From Nonomuraea guangzhouensis (GTDB taxonomy: Bacteria > Actinomycetota > Actinomycetes > Streptosporangiales > Streptosporangiaceae): a stretch of 64,000 bases of DNA. This document shows positions 1 to 7,942 of the stretch, piece by piece. The stretch lies in contig NZ_JAHKRM010000015.1 in assembly GCF_019396345.1 (NCBI RefSeq), forward strand, positions 51,642-115,641, written 5' to 3'. The translations under genes were made by a program, and so were the position numbers. How positions within the stretch are numbered: position 1 is the stretch's first letter; each line of letters opens with the position of its first letter. The notes under the pieces are model-generated. The model was not told the origin of the DNA, searched no databases, and saw nothing but the letters and a program-made list of their open reading frames with translations.

Positions 1-38
1 GCGCCCTGCCACTGAGAGTCCTCTCAGTGGCAGGGCGC
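1..38. terminator. Perfect hairpin, probable terminator of a gene before the window
   Basis: Two 18-base arms (1-18 and 21-38) are perfect reverse complements around the two-base loop TC. No T-run follows, as is usual for actinomycete terminators. It most likely ends a gene left of the window. Confidence 0.7.
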
Positions 39-253
39 CTTGTCGTATATCAATGGATTCCCATGTGCGGCCCTTGGTTTTGGTGATTATTGGGAATTCC
101 ATTTAGCTGCACGCCGTCGACCCGCAAAAGTGAAAAAGGGCAAGGTTTTCTTTAGACATCCTTTGTGAATACATTTCATGGGCCTCGGGTATCGGGTCGA
201 TGTATCCCGAATTCCAACCTGGTGCGCCATATAGGCGCATGAAAGGACATTCC

Positions 254-994
254 ATGACCGCTACCGCAGAGGCCCAGCGGACCGAGACGACCGAGGGCGA
301 AGGACGCCCTCTGGAAGCCCTGCTACTCGCCGCGCTTGCCGCACGCCGCGAACATGGCGAGGAGAGCGGTATCGACCACCCGCTGCTGCTCGCGATGCTG
401 ATGCGTCGCCGCGGGGAGGGCGAGGAAGAGAGTGGCATCGACCACCCGCTTCTGCTCGCCGCTCTCATGCGTCGGCGCAGGGGAGGCGAGGAGAGCGGTA
501 TCAATCACCCGCTGCTGCTCGCGATGCTGATGCGTCGTCGCAGGGAGGGCGAGGAAGAGAGTGGCATCGACCACCCGCTTCTGCTCGCCGCTCTCATGCG
601 TCGGCGCAGGGGAGGCGAGGAGAGCGGTATCAATCACCCGCTGCTGCTCGCGATGCTGATGCGTCGCCGCGGGGAGGGCGAGGAAGAGAGTGGCATCGAC
701 CACCCGCTTCTGCTCGCCGCTCTCATGCGTCGGCGCAGGGGAGGCGAGGAGAGCGGTATCAATCACCCGCTGCTGCTCGCGATGCTGATGCGTCGTCGCA
801 GGGAGGGCGAGGAAGAGAGTGGCATCGACCACCCGCTTCTGCTCGCCGCTCTCATGCGTCGGCGCAGGGGAGGCGAGGAGAGCGGTATCAATCACCCGCT
901 GCTGCTCGCGATGCTGATGCGTCGCCGCGGGGAAAGCGAGGAGGAGGGCGGTATCGACCACCCGCTGCTGCTCGCCGCCCTCGCCAACCGATAG
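254..994 (+). CDS. Unrecognised tandem-repeat protein (246 aa), ten 21/22-residue repeats
   Basis: I do not recognise a family. GAAAGGA at 241-247 lies 6 bases before ATG 254, which decides this start over the in-frame ATGs at 200 and 239. A leader of about 36 residues contains one degenerate unit (PLEALLLAALAARR). Ten units built on ESGI(D/N)HPLLLA(M/A)LMRRR follow and the protein stops right after the last one. Units alternate between 22 residues (AMLM core) and 21 residues (AALM core). Each looks like a short hydrophobic helix followed by an Arg run and a Glu-rich linker, so charge alternates along the chain. There is no signal peptide, membrane segment or cysteine. The next gene starts 55 bases downstream in the same direction. 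Inference: a self-associating helical scaffold, or less likely a multi-core precursor peptide; nothing nearby encodes a modifying enzyme. Confidence 0.75.
   Translation: MTATAEAQRTETTEGEGRPLEALLLAALAARREHGEESGIDHPLLLAMLMRRRGEGEEESGIDHPLLLAALMRRRRGGEESGINHPLLLAMLMRRRREGEEESGIDHPLLLAALMRRRRGGEESGINHPLLLAMLMRRRGEGEEESGIDHPLLLAALMRRRRGGEESGINHPLLLAMLMRRRREGEEESGIDHPLLLAALMRRRRGGEESGINHPLLLAMLMRRRGESEEEGGIDHPLLLAALANR
362..991 (+). repeat. Coding tandem repeat, 129-bp unit inside a 258-bp higher-order unit
   Basis: The DNA under the repeats has a basic period of 129 bases (one 22-residue plus one 21-residue unit). It also has a longer period of 258 bases: the variants CGTCGTCGCAGG and CGTCGCCGCGGG alternate, so the block starting at 491 recurs at 749. 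Copies are nearly identical at the base level, which points to recent unequal exchange or slippage. Confidence 0.9.
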
Positions 995-1049
995 TGGCGC
1001 GATTCCGATCACCGGCAGACAGATCACATCGACCGCAGAGGAGCAACTC

Positions 1050-1439
1050 ATGGCGTCAGGGGAAGCCGCCGATCCGACCGAGCATGACCCGGTGGAGTCG
1101 CTGATCGACAACGCCATTCGCGACATCCTCAACGAGGCCAGCCAGTCCACCAAGGTTCTCGCCCGCGGCGGGGACTCCATGGCCACCCTGATCGAAACGG
1201 CCCTTACTTCAGCACCGCGCGCGATGCTGAAGTCCTCGGCCATCGAAAGGGTCCTGCTCGCCCAGGTTCTGGCCTCGGCTCTGGCGGACGCTCTCGCGCC
1301 CGCACTGGCGGAGGCGCTGACTCCCGAGATCATGAAGGTCCTGGAGCAGTACACCACCAACGCCAAGGGCGGCGGCGCGAAGGCCCCGAGGACGACCACC
1401 GCCACAGCCAGGGGGACCAGCAGCAGAAAGAAGACGTGA
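1050..1439 (+). CDS. Unrecognised small helical protein (129 aa), partner of the repeat protein
   Basis: GAGGAG at 1038-1043 supports ATG 1050. The protein has an acidic N-terminus, a predicted amphipathic helical middle, a very Ala/Leu-rich stretch (LAQVLASALADALAPALAEAL) around residues 73-93, and a basic Ser/Thr/Lys tail ending SSRKKT. It has no signal peptide or cysteine. Its position 55 bases after the repeat gene and the strong hairpin just behind it suggest a two-gene transcript. I cannot assign a function. The Ala/Leu helix could pack against the hydrophobic LLLA(M/A)L cores of the upstream protein, but that is inference. Confidence 0.7.
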   Translation: MASGEAADPTEHDPVESLIDNAIRDILNEASQSTKVLARGGDSMATLIETALTSAPRAMLKSSAIERVLLAQVLASALADALAPALAEALTPEIMKVLEQYTTNAKGGGAKAPRTTTATARGTSSRKKT

Positions 1440-1455
1440 GACGTCCTCAGCTCGG

Positions 1456-1487
1456 GTCGTGGGCACCAGACAGCTGGTGCCCACGAC
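1456..1487. terminator. Bidirectional terminator hairpin
   Basis: Perfect 13-base arms (1456-1468 and 1475-1487) flank the loop GACAGC. It sits between two convergent genes, so it can end both. Confidence 0.8.
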
Positions 1488-1506
1488 TATGTCTTCAACG
1501 TGGCGA

Positions 1507-1857
1507 TCATTGGAACGCGTAGCACTCGACCTCGGACCGGCGGAAAGACAGGTGCCTGGCCACGGAGTCGCGCACGCAGGCGCGTTCGCCACTGCTCAGG
1601 TGCAACGTGCCGCACACGGTCACGCTGGAATAAGTCCGGCAATCCAGGTTGGGATCACGACTTCCCACGCGGTAGTTCGTCCTGACCGCTGTGCGGCACC
1701 TCGATCGTGCGTGCGAGGAGTCGGCATACCGGCATTGACCGATCAGGACCTCGTATTGGGATCTGCTCACCTCGTGCCGGTCGGCGCCATCCCAGGTGGA
1801 GGTCATTCCGAACATGGGGATCAGCGACAATCCGGCGGCGGCGATGATGATTTTCAT
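1507..1857 (-). CDS. Small secreted six-cysteine protein
   Basis: A 116-aa product starting at ATG 1857, preceded by GGAGG a few bases upstream; the longer in-frame start has no such site. Residues 1-18 (MKIIIAAAGLSLIPMFGM) form a short basic-hydrophobic segment that fits a signal peptide. The mature part has six cysteines in three loose pairs, consistent with disulfide bonds outside the cell, and many Arg and Ser residues. No family is recognised. It stands alone between convergent neighbours and has its own terminator. Confidence 0.6.
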   Translation of the reverse strand: MKIIIAAAGLSLIPMFGMTSTWDGADRHEVSRSQYEVLIGQCRYADSSHARSRCRTAVRTNYRVGSRDPNLDCRTYSSVTVCGTLHLSSGERACVRDSVARHLSFRRSEVECYAFQ

Positions 1858-1976
1858 GGCTTCCCTCCAACACACGTGAAGTACTGGCGGGGAGAAGTCG
1901 CAGTCCACATCAGCTACCCCTGCCAGGATACTTCAGTCGCGGGTCGTGGCCTCGTGGTGGCTGGCTGTCGCGGTCC

Positions 1977-4814
1977 TCAGACCGTGCGGTCGGTCCTGCG
2001 GGTGTTCCTGGCGGCTCGGTTCCACAGGGCGGGCCAGCCGCCGTGGCCGAGCCACGTGGGTGGGACGCGCAGGCCGCCGGTGGCGACGCGGTCCCAGAAC
2101 GTGGTGAGGTCGGCGCCCAGTTCGGCGGCGGCCGGGAGCGCGCGGTGCCACGGGCCGTCTTCGTCGGAGAGGGTGGACGCGGGGAAGCCCGGCACGCTGG
2201 TGTGGGCGGGCTCGGTCACCGGGACCGTTTCGAGCGGCCAGATCGTGGTGGCGATGACGAGGGCGCAGAGGACGTCGGTGTCCGCGCCCCGGCCGATGGC
2301 CTGGGCCAGCACCGGGTCCGCCGCGCGCGCGAGCCGGCCGATGGCCGCCCTGATCCGGCGTACGACCAGCTCCGCCGTCCGTGCGGGAGCGATCGCCCGG
2401 TGCCGGGCCAGCCCGCGCAGCGAGCCGGGCAGCGGCGCGTCCACCAGCAGCAGGCCGAGCTGGTCGTAGCGGTCGCGGAGCCCGGGATCCAGCCGCTCGA
2501 TCGCGCCGGCCAGCGGACGCACCCGCGTCGCCGCCCACACCTCGCCGAGCCGGGCCGCCGCCAGCGCGGTGCGGCAGGTCTCAGCGAGTCGTCCGGGCCG
2601 CATCCTCCGCAACGCGACCAGCACCTCGCCGCCCGGGCCACCACCACTGCCGTCGTCGGCGGCGTCCAGCGACTCCAGTACGCGGATCGCCCACACGGCC
2701 GACGGGGCGGCCATCGTCTGCGCGGCCAGGGTCGCCAGCGGTTCGGCCAGATCGCGGAAGGCCTGGTTCCGTGGGCGCCTGGCAGGCAGCCGTTCGCCGG
2801 GTATCCGGGGTGCGGGGGCCTGCTCCGGCAGGGCAGGCGGCGCGATTCCCGCCACGAACCGCAGCACCTGCTCGCCCACCCCAGGCTCCGGTTCGGTGTT
2901 GAACCTGGCCTTCATCTCGGCCACATGCCAGCGCCGCGTCGACAGCTGAAGCTCCACGTTGACGGCGATGACGCCGTCGCGGTCGCGCAGCGCCAGCAGC
3001 CCGCACTTCCCGGCCGTCGCCTCCTCCACGTAGATGGGGGAGGCGATGCAGTTGCCCATGTACGCCGACCATTCGGCGAGCGTGCGCGGGCCACGCGCCA
3101 GCTCGACGCGGAGCCCGGTGCCGGGGACCTCCTGGCCGTCCACGGCGGTCAGCGGCTCCGGCACCTGGAAGGCCCCGGTCAGCGCCTGCGCCAGGTCCAC
3201 GTCGCCTATGAGCCCTTCGACCAGCTCTTTCCAGGTACGGCAGCGCCGGGGCGCCCGCGCGCCCAGCGCGACCAGTTGCGCGGCGCCCGCCACCGCCAGC
3301 GGCAGCGAGTCGAGGCGCGGATCCAGTGGGGCTGGCTCGCCGGGCGGCGGGTCGACGGTGACCTCCGGTGCCTCCGGGCCGAGGTGGGTGACGGTGGCGG
3401 CCTCGTGGCCGTGCAGGCGGGCGACCGCGTCGGCGAGCTCGCCGTACCAGAGCAGGTCACCGGCCTCTTCCACCGCGTACGGCACCGCGTCCGGCTGCGC
3501 CGCCAGCCGTCGCGCGAGCGACTCCCGCTGACCGGCGACTGGGATCTGCTCCCAGGATCGCGGCGGCCTGATGGCGGTGTAGCCGACCGCTTCGCGCCAT
3601 TTGCGCAGGTCGGTGCAGGCCCACGGCCCTAATCGGCCACCGCCGGCCGCCAGCAGCTCGGGGACGGCCTCGAGGACGACGAGCCCGAACTCGCGGGCTC
3701 TGGCCAGCCGCTGCCTGACGTACTGCTCGGGCGGGTCGGCCCTTCTCGCCAGGTCGCGGACGTAACAGCCGGGCCGGGCGGGCAGGCCGCACAGACCGGG
3801 GACCCGGCGGGCGGCCCGGCCCGCCGCCTTATCGTCGAGCCGGGCGGCGGCGGCCACCAGCTGGTCGCGGCAGCGGGCCAGGCCGTCCGGCACGCCGTGC
3901 TCGGCCACCGCGACCGCGGTGCGGAGCAGCACGGTCGCGGCCAGCGCGTTGTCGAGCACCCGGTGCATCATGTGAGCCCAGTGCCAGGGCTGTGGGGTCC
4001 AGCGGGCGACCTGGGCCAGTGAGGGGTCCGGGCCCAGCTCCGTGCGGACCTCGTCGAGCAGCAGTTCGTCCTCGTGGCCGCGGTAGCGCCGGGTCAGCTC
4101 GGGCAGCCTGCTCTCGCGGGCCTGGGTGGCCATGATCCGCTGCTCACGCTCGAGCTCCGCCTGGTGCGCGGCTACCTGGTCCCACAGGTCGAGCAGCAGC
4201 TCCAGCCGCCTCGGGCCGGGGAAGGGGCTCAGCACGCGAGCCAGGTGGGCGGCCAGGGCGGACGGTGTGACGCGTCCCATCGGGTCCGGTCGCCCGGGAG
4301 GGGTGCTCAGCGCGAGGAGGCGTTCGAGCTGTTCGGGCCCGAGCAGGTCGCTGGCCGCCGAGGCGAGCTGGAGCGCCGGCCAGCGTCCGTCGATCACGGC
4401 CTGGCCGGCGGCCGCGGCCACCCGCTTGGTCGTGGCCGGTCCGAACAGGGCCACCAGGATGCCGGTCCGCTCCCCGAACCGGCTCATCCCCGCCACGCCC
4501 AGCGTCCTGAGCGCCGCCAGCACGGCATCCCGCCGGTCGCCCCCGGCTCCGTCGAGCCGCGCGGACCTGAAGCCCGGCCGCAGCTCGATCCCGGCCCCGG
4601 CGACCGCCACGCCGCCCGCCTCGATCAGGCGGGCCAGTTCGGCCGCCGAGCTCCGGGGATCGCCGCCGGCCGGGCCCACGACCACCGCGGACCCGGGGGA
4701 ATCGCTCGCGGGACGGCCACGGACGTCCCACACCTCCTGGTCCCGCCCGGACACCACCCCAAAGGCCAATCGCACCACATCCCCATGGTTCTGGCCCGGT
4801 ACGCGGTGAGGCAA
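1977..4814 (-). CDS. Large protein with PcfJ-like C-terminal region
   Basis: About 945 residues, rich in Ala, Arg and Leu, with no signal peptide or membrane span. Around residues 580-645 the segment LAEWSAYMGNCIASPIY, followed by LLALRD and VNVELQL, resembles the PcfJ-like domain (a conserved Cys in a helix followed by strands); C589 would be the family cysteine. That similarity is by eye. The rest looks helical and is unassigned. The start is uncertain: TTG 4814 gives the longest form but has a poor ribosome site, and GTG 4778 or 4775 are alternatives. It begins 24 bases after the stop of the serine hydrolase gene, so the two are probably one operon. The same stretch is open in other frames, as expected for such GC-rich DNA. 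Confidence 0.7.
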   Translation of the reverse strand: MPHRVPGQNHGDVVRLAFGVVSGRDQEVWDVRGRPASDSPGSAVVVGPAGGDPRSSAAELARLIEAGGVAVAGAGIELRPGFRSARLDGAGGDRRDAVLAALRTLGVAGMSRFGERTGILVALFGPATTKRVAAAAGQAVIDGRWPALQLASAASDLLGPEQLERLLALSTPPGRPDPMGRVTPSALAAHLARVLSPFPGPRRLELLLDLWDQVAAHQAELEREQRIMATQARESRLPELTRRYRGHEDELLLDEVRTELGPDPSLAQVARWTPQPWHWAHMMHRVLDNALAATVLLRTAVAVAEHGVPDGLARCRDQLVAAAARLDDKAAGRAARRVPGLCGLPARPGCYVRDLARRADPPEQYVRQRLARAREFGLVVLEAVPELLAAGGGRLGPWACTDLRKWREAVGYTAIRPPRSWEQIPVAGQRESLARRLAAQPDAVPYAVEEAGDLLWYGELADAVARLHGHEAATVTHLGPEAPEVTVDPPPGEPAPLDPRLDSLPLAVAGAAQLVALGARAPRRCRTWKELVEGLIGDVDLAQALTGAFQVPEPLTAVDGQEVPGTGLRVELARGPRTLAEWSAYMGNCIASPIYVEEATAGKCGLLALRDRDGVIAVNVELQLSTRRWHVAEMKARFNTEPEPGVGEQVLRFVAGIAPPALPEQAPAPRIPGERLPARRPRNQAFRDLAEPLATLAAQTMAAPSAVWAIRVLESLDAADDGSGGGPGGEVLVALRRMRPGRLAETCRTALAAARLGEVWAATRVRPLAGAIERLDPGLRDRYDQLGLLLVDAPLPGSLRGLARHRAIAPARTAELVVRRIRAAIGRLARAADPVLAQAIGRGADTDVLCALVIATTIWPLETVPVTEPAHTSVPGFPASTLSDEDGPWHRALPAAAELGADLTTFWDRVATGGLRVPPTWLGHGGWPALWNRAARNTRRTDRTV

Positions 4815-4838
4815 CCGGAATTCCGCAGCCGCCGGAGG

Positions 4839-6086
4839 TCAGAAGTACTTCGAGGTCAGGTCCGTCGTCGGCCAGGTGGTGATCCTGACGTTGTTCATCT
4901 GGCCGTCGATCACGTCGAAGTCCGGGGTTCCGGTCTCTTCGCGCCGGTTGAAGATCGCCGCATAGCTCCAGCCGTTCTGCAGCCGCGCCAGGTACGAGAA
5001 CGTGCCCGGCATCGAGCCGTTGTGCCAGGTGTTGAGGTGCCCGGTCACCTGCCTGACCCACCAGCCGCCGCCGTACCAGGCGCCGGAGGAGTTGACGCCG
5101 ATCTCCGGCTTGGCGACCAGCTTGGCGATCGACGCCGAGCTCAGCACCGTGCCCGGCCGGTCGAAGGCGAGCGTCCACCGGACGAGGTCCACGGCCGAGG
5201 CCAGCCAGCCGCCGTTGGCGTCCTGGTTGGGCATGTTGAAGCCGCCGTACGGGTACGGCACGACGGTGCCCGAGTCGTCCAAGACCGTCTTGTTGGTGTA
5301 CTGGGACTGGTAGATCACCTCGCCGGACGCGGCCTCGGTCCGCAGGCTCCTGCCGAGCCGCATCCGCGTGATGCCGAGCGGCTTGAGCAGCTTCGTCTTG
5401 ACGTACGTCTCGTACGACAGGCCCGACACCTTCTCGATGATCCGGCCCAGCAGCATGTAGCCGTAGTTGCTGTAGACCATCTTCGACCCGGGGGCGAAGT
5501 CGAGCTGCCGGCCGGTGGCGTACTTGATGATGTCGGCGTGGCTGATCGGCAGCGGCACGTCCAGCGCGGCCGAGATCGTGTGGTCCAGCCAGAGCTGGTC
5601 CTGCTTGGAGGTGTCACGGTCCCAGCCGCCCAGGTGCTGCATCAGCCTGAGCACGGTGACCTGGTTCATCCGGGTGTCGGCGGGGGTGAGGCCGAGCAGC
5701 GTGGTCACCTTGGCCGAAAGGCTCAGCTTGCCGTCCTGCACCAGCCGCATGATGGCGGCGGAGGTGATGTTCTTGCTCAGGCTGGCGATGCGGAACAGCG
5801 ACGTCGGCGTCACGGTGGGCAGCGCCTGGGCACCGGTGTTGTAGCGATAGCCGCGGGCCAGGACGATCTTGCCGCTCTTCATGACCGCCAACTGGGCGCA
5901 GGAGATCTCGCGTTCCTTCACGAACGACTTGATCACATTGTCGAACCCGGCCAAGGACGCGGGAGCGGTCCCTGAGGTCTCCACCACCGGGACGGGCGCG
6001 GCGAGTGCCGGCCGAGCGGTCATCGCGGCGGCGGGTACGGCGACGGCCCCCGCCTTGAGCAGGCTCCTACGAGTGAGCATCGTCAC
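4839..6086 (-). CDS. Serine hydrolase, beta-lactamase class C / DD-peptidase-like, Tat-exported
   Basis: A 415-aa exported serine hydrolase. The N-terminus carries a twin-arginine signal (TRRSLLKAG, hydrophobic run, cleavage near ALA-AP). The catalytic set of the class C beta-lactamase fold is present: the nucleophile motif SLSK within FRIASLSKN, YSN (KMVYSNYGY) and the third motif as HNGSMPG. AGGAG lies 6 bases before GTG 6086, which favours this start over ATG 6080. It probably acts on cell-wall peptides, D-amino-acid peptides or esters; the exact substrate cannot be read from the sequence. It is first in an apparent operon with the PcfJ-like gene. Confidence 0.9.
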   Translation of the reverse strand: MTMLTRRSLLKAGAVAVPAAAMTARPALAAPVPVVETSGTAPASLAGFDNVIKSFVKEREISCAQLAVMKSGKIVLARGYRYNTGAQALPTVTPTSLFRIASLSKNITSAAIMRLVQDGKLSLSAKVTTLLGLTPADTRMNQVTVLRLMQHLGGWDRDTSKQDQLWLDHTISAALDVPLPISHADIIKYATGRQLDFAPGSKMVYSNYGYMLLGRIIEKVSGLSYETYVKTKLLKPLGITRMRLGRSLRTEAASGEVIYQSQYTNKTVLDDSGTVVPYPYGGFNMPNQDANGGWLASAVDLVRWTLAFDRPGTVLSSASIAKLVAKPEIGVNSSGAWYGGGWWVRQVTGHLNTWHNGSMPGTFSYLARLQNGWSYAAIFNRREETGTPDFDVIDGQMNNVRITTWPTTDLTSKYF

Positions 6087-6316
6087 TTCTGGCTCCTAGG
6101 TAACGTCCGTGCAAAGTAGGCGTCGTATCTTACGGACATGAAGAACCCGGCGCAGCCCGGGTCATCGCTGGGAAGTTTTGCTCGCCTCTGGGGTGTTATG
6201 AGGTGGGACGAAAGCTCCTGGAGGGCGTGAGGAAACTGATCGTCCGCTAAAATCGGTCCGTTCCAAAGAGACTTTTCGGATATTTCGCCATATAGGGCGA
6301 TGTTGGAGGGTGTGGC

Positions 6317-7036
6317 ATGACGACGGCTGCCCTGCAGACCGTGTTGACCGTTCCTGAGCGCTTCAGGGGACCGGCGGGAGTCGCCAACGGCGGCTGGATA
6401 GCCGGGACCATGGCGGAGGCGTTGGGCGGCCATCGATCAGCGGTCGAGGTCACGCTGCACGCGCCCACCCCTCTGGAGACCGACCTGTGCCTGGAGCACG
6501 TCGCCAACACGGTTTCCCTCCACGAGGGTGACAAGCTCCTGGTCGAGGCCATCCCGGTGGCCGAGGACCTGACGGCGCCCGCGTTCGTGCCGTTCAACGA
6601 CGCCGCCCGCGCCGAGGCCGGGTTCGCCGGCTGGCGGGGCCACGCCTTCCCCGAGTGCTTCGCCTGCGGGCTGCGCGAGCCGGGTGACGGGCTGCGGATC
6701 TTCCCCGGCCCGGTGGAGGGGACCGACCTGGTGGCCGCCGGGTGGTTGGTGCCGTTCACAGTGGCCGAGGAGGACGGCGTGCCCGCCTCCGTCGTGGGCG
6801 CGGCGCTCGACTGCATCACCGGCTGGGCCCACTTCGGGCCCGGCGAGTCGGCGCTGCTCGGGCGGCTGGCCGTACAGATCCACCGGCGGCTGTACGCGGG
6901 CGGGGCCTACTCCGTCGTGGCCCGCGCGACCGGCCGCGAGGGGCGCAAGCTGTTCGGCGAGAGCGCGATCTACGAGGTGGACGGCACGCTGGTGGCCGCC
7001 GCCCGCGCCACCTGGATCGCTCCACGCGAAGCGTGA
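6317..7036 (+). CDS. Hotdog-fold thioesterase-like protein
   Basis: A 239-aa protein with no signal or membrane segment. The conserved block FPECFACGLREPGDGLRIFPG near the middle and the arrangement of strands and helices resemble the PaaI/hotdog acyl-thioesterase-like proteins common in actinobacteria, here with two hotdog halves likely. GGAGGG about 6 bases before ATG 6317 sets the start. It is divergent from the serine hydrolase (230 bases between) and stands alone. A thioesterase role is inferred from the fold only; the substrate is unknown. Confidence 0.65.
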   Translation: MTTAALQTVLTVPERFRGPAGVANGGWIAGTMAEALGGHRSAVEVTLHAPTPLETDLCLEHVANTVSLHEGDKLLVEAIPVAEDLTAPAFVPFNDAARAEAGFAGWRGHAFPECFACGLREPGDGLRIFPGPVEGTDLVAAGWLVPFTVAEEDGVPASVVGAALDCITGWAHFGPGESALLGRLAVQIHRRLYAGGAYSVVARATGREGRKLFGESAIYEVDGTLVAAARATWIAPREA

Positions 7037-7045
7037 GAAAAGCGT

Positions 7046-7077
7046 GACGGCCCGGCACGGAATCGTGCCGGGCCGTC
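7046..7077. terminator. Bidirectional terminator hairpin
   Basis: Perfect 14-base arms (7046-7059 and 7064-7077) with loop GAAT, placed between two convergent genes. The GACGGCCCGGCA core is shared with the hairpin at 31674. Confidence 0.85.
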
Positions 7078-7084
7078 CGCGTTC

Positions 7085-7933
7085 TCAGCGGGAGGTGAGC
7101 CGGTCGGCGACGATCGAGGCGCAGCGGTCGTCGAACATGATCGTGTAGTGGTTGCAGTCCGGGATCACCTCGTCGGCGAGGCCGGGCAGGCGCGCGGTCC
7201 ACGTGGCCGCCAGCGCGTCGGGCAGCATGCCGCTCTCCTGGTCGAGCAGCCCGCGCGGCGCCCTGATCAGCGAGAGCGGCGCCCGGATCGCGGCCAGCGC
7301 CGCGCCGATGCGCGCGGACTCGGTGAACAGCCAGCGCCCGTCCTCCCGCACCGCCTCACCGGCCACGCGCGAGCGCAGCGCGCCTTCGTCCCCGGTCAGG
7401 TCGTAGCGGACGTACGCCTCGACGTCGGCGGTCCAGCCGCGGCGGAAGGCCGGGTGTTCCTTGAAGAAGCCGACGTACGCCTCCGGTGACGGGAACGTCC
7501 GGCGCAGCCGCTCCACGGCCGGTCCCAGGCTGGCCTCCAGGACCGCGTCGGGATCGGCGCCCCCGGGCATGGGCAGCGGGAGCCCGCCGTCGACCAGCAC
7601 CACCCGCGCGAAGTCGCGTTCGGCCGCGGCCAGCGCCGCGATGTAGGCGCCCATGGAGTGCCCGGTCAGCACGGTCTCCGGTCCAGCGCCGACGTGGTCG
7701 GCCACGCGCAGCACGTCCTCGGCGTGCCTGGCCAGTCCGTACGGGCCGGGCAGCGCCGCGCTGTGCCCACGGCCGCGCAGGTCCATCGCCACCAGAGACC
7801 AGTCCCCGGGCAGGAACCGCGCCACCGTGGCCCAGGCCATCAGCGAGGCGGTGATCCCGTGCACCGCGATGATCAGGCGCGATCCCGTACCGAACGTGGC
7901 CACCCGCATGCCATCGACCTCGTCGAGCCTCAT
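7085..7933 (-). CDS. Alpha/beta-fold hydrolase
   Basis: A 282-aa cytosolic hydrolase with the oxyanion HG motif (IIAVHGITAS), the nucleophile elbow GHSMG around residue 93, and the late catalytic His in CNHYT. The segment DLRGRGHS is typical of epoxide hydrolase or haloperoxidase-like members. It starts 9 bases after the stop of the kinase-WD40 gene, so the two are co-transcribed and probably translationally coupled. The substrate is not predictable. A terminator lies just behind it. Confidence 0.85.
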   Translation of the reverse strand: MRLDEVDGMRVATFGTGSRLIIAVHGITASLMAWATVARFLPGDWSLVAMDLRGRGHSAALPGPYGLARHAEDVLRVADHVGAGPETVLTGHSMGAYIAALAAAERDFARVVLVDGGLPLPMPGGADPDAVLEASLGPAVERLRRTFPSPEAYVGFFKEHPAFRRGWTADVEAYVRYDLTGDEGALRSRVAGEAVREDGRWLFTESARIGAALAAIRAPLSLIRAPRGLLDQESGMLPDALAATWTARLPGLADEVIPDCNHYTIMFDDRCASIVADRLTSR

Positions 7934-7942
7934 AGCCGGATC

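Noticed and set aside
362..991. CRISPR-like array
   Set aside because: Repeats are contiguous and in frame within a gene, with no unique spacers and no cas genes.
254..994. Multi-core RiPP precursor
   Set aside because: No modifying enzyme, protease or transporter is adjacent, and the units lack typical core residues (Cys, Ser/Thr). Kept only as a remote option.
323..1405. Long open frame antisense to the repeat protein locus
   Set aside because: It mirrors the tandem repeat and high GC of the plus strand, has no ribosome site and no recognisable domain.
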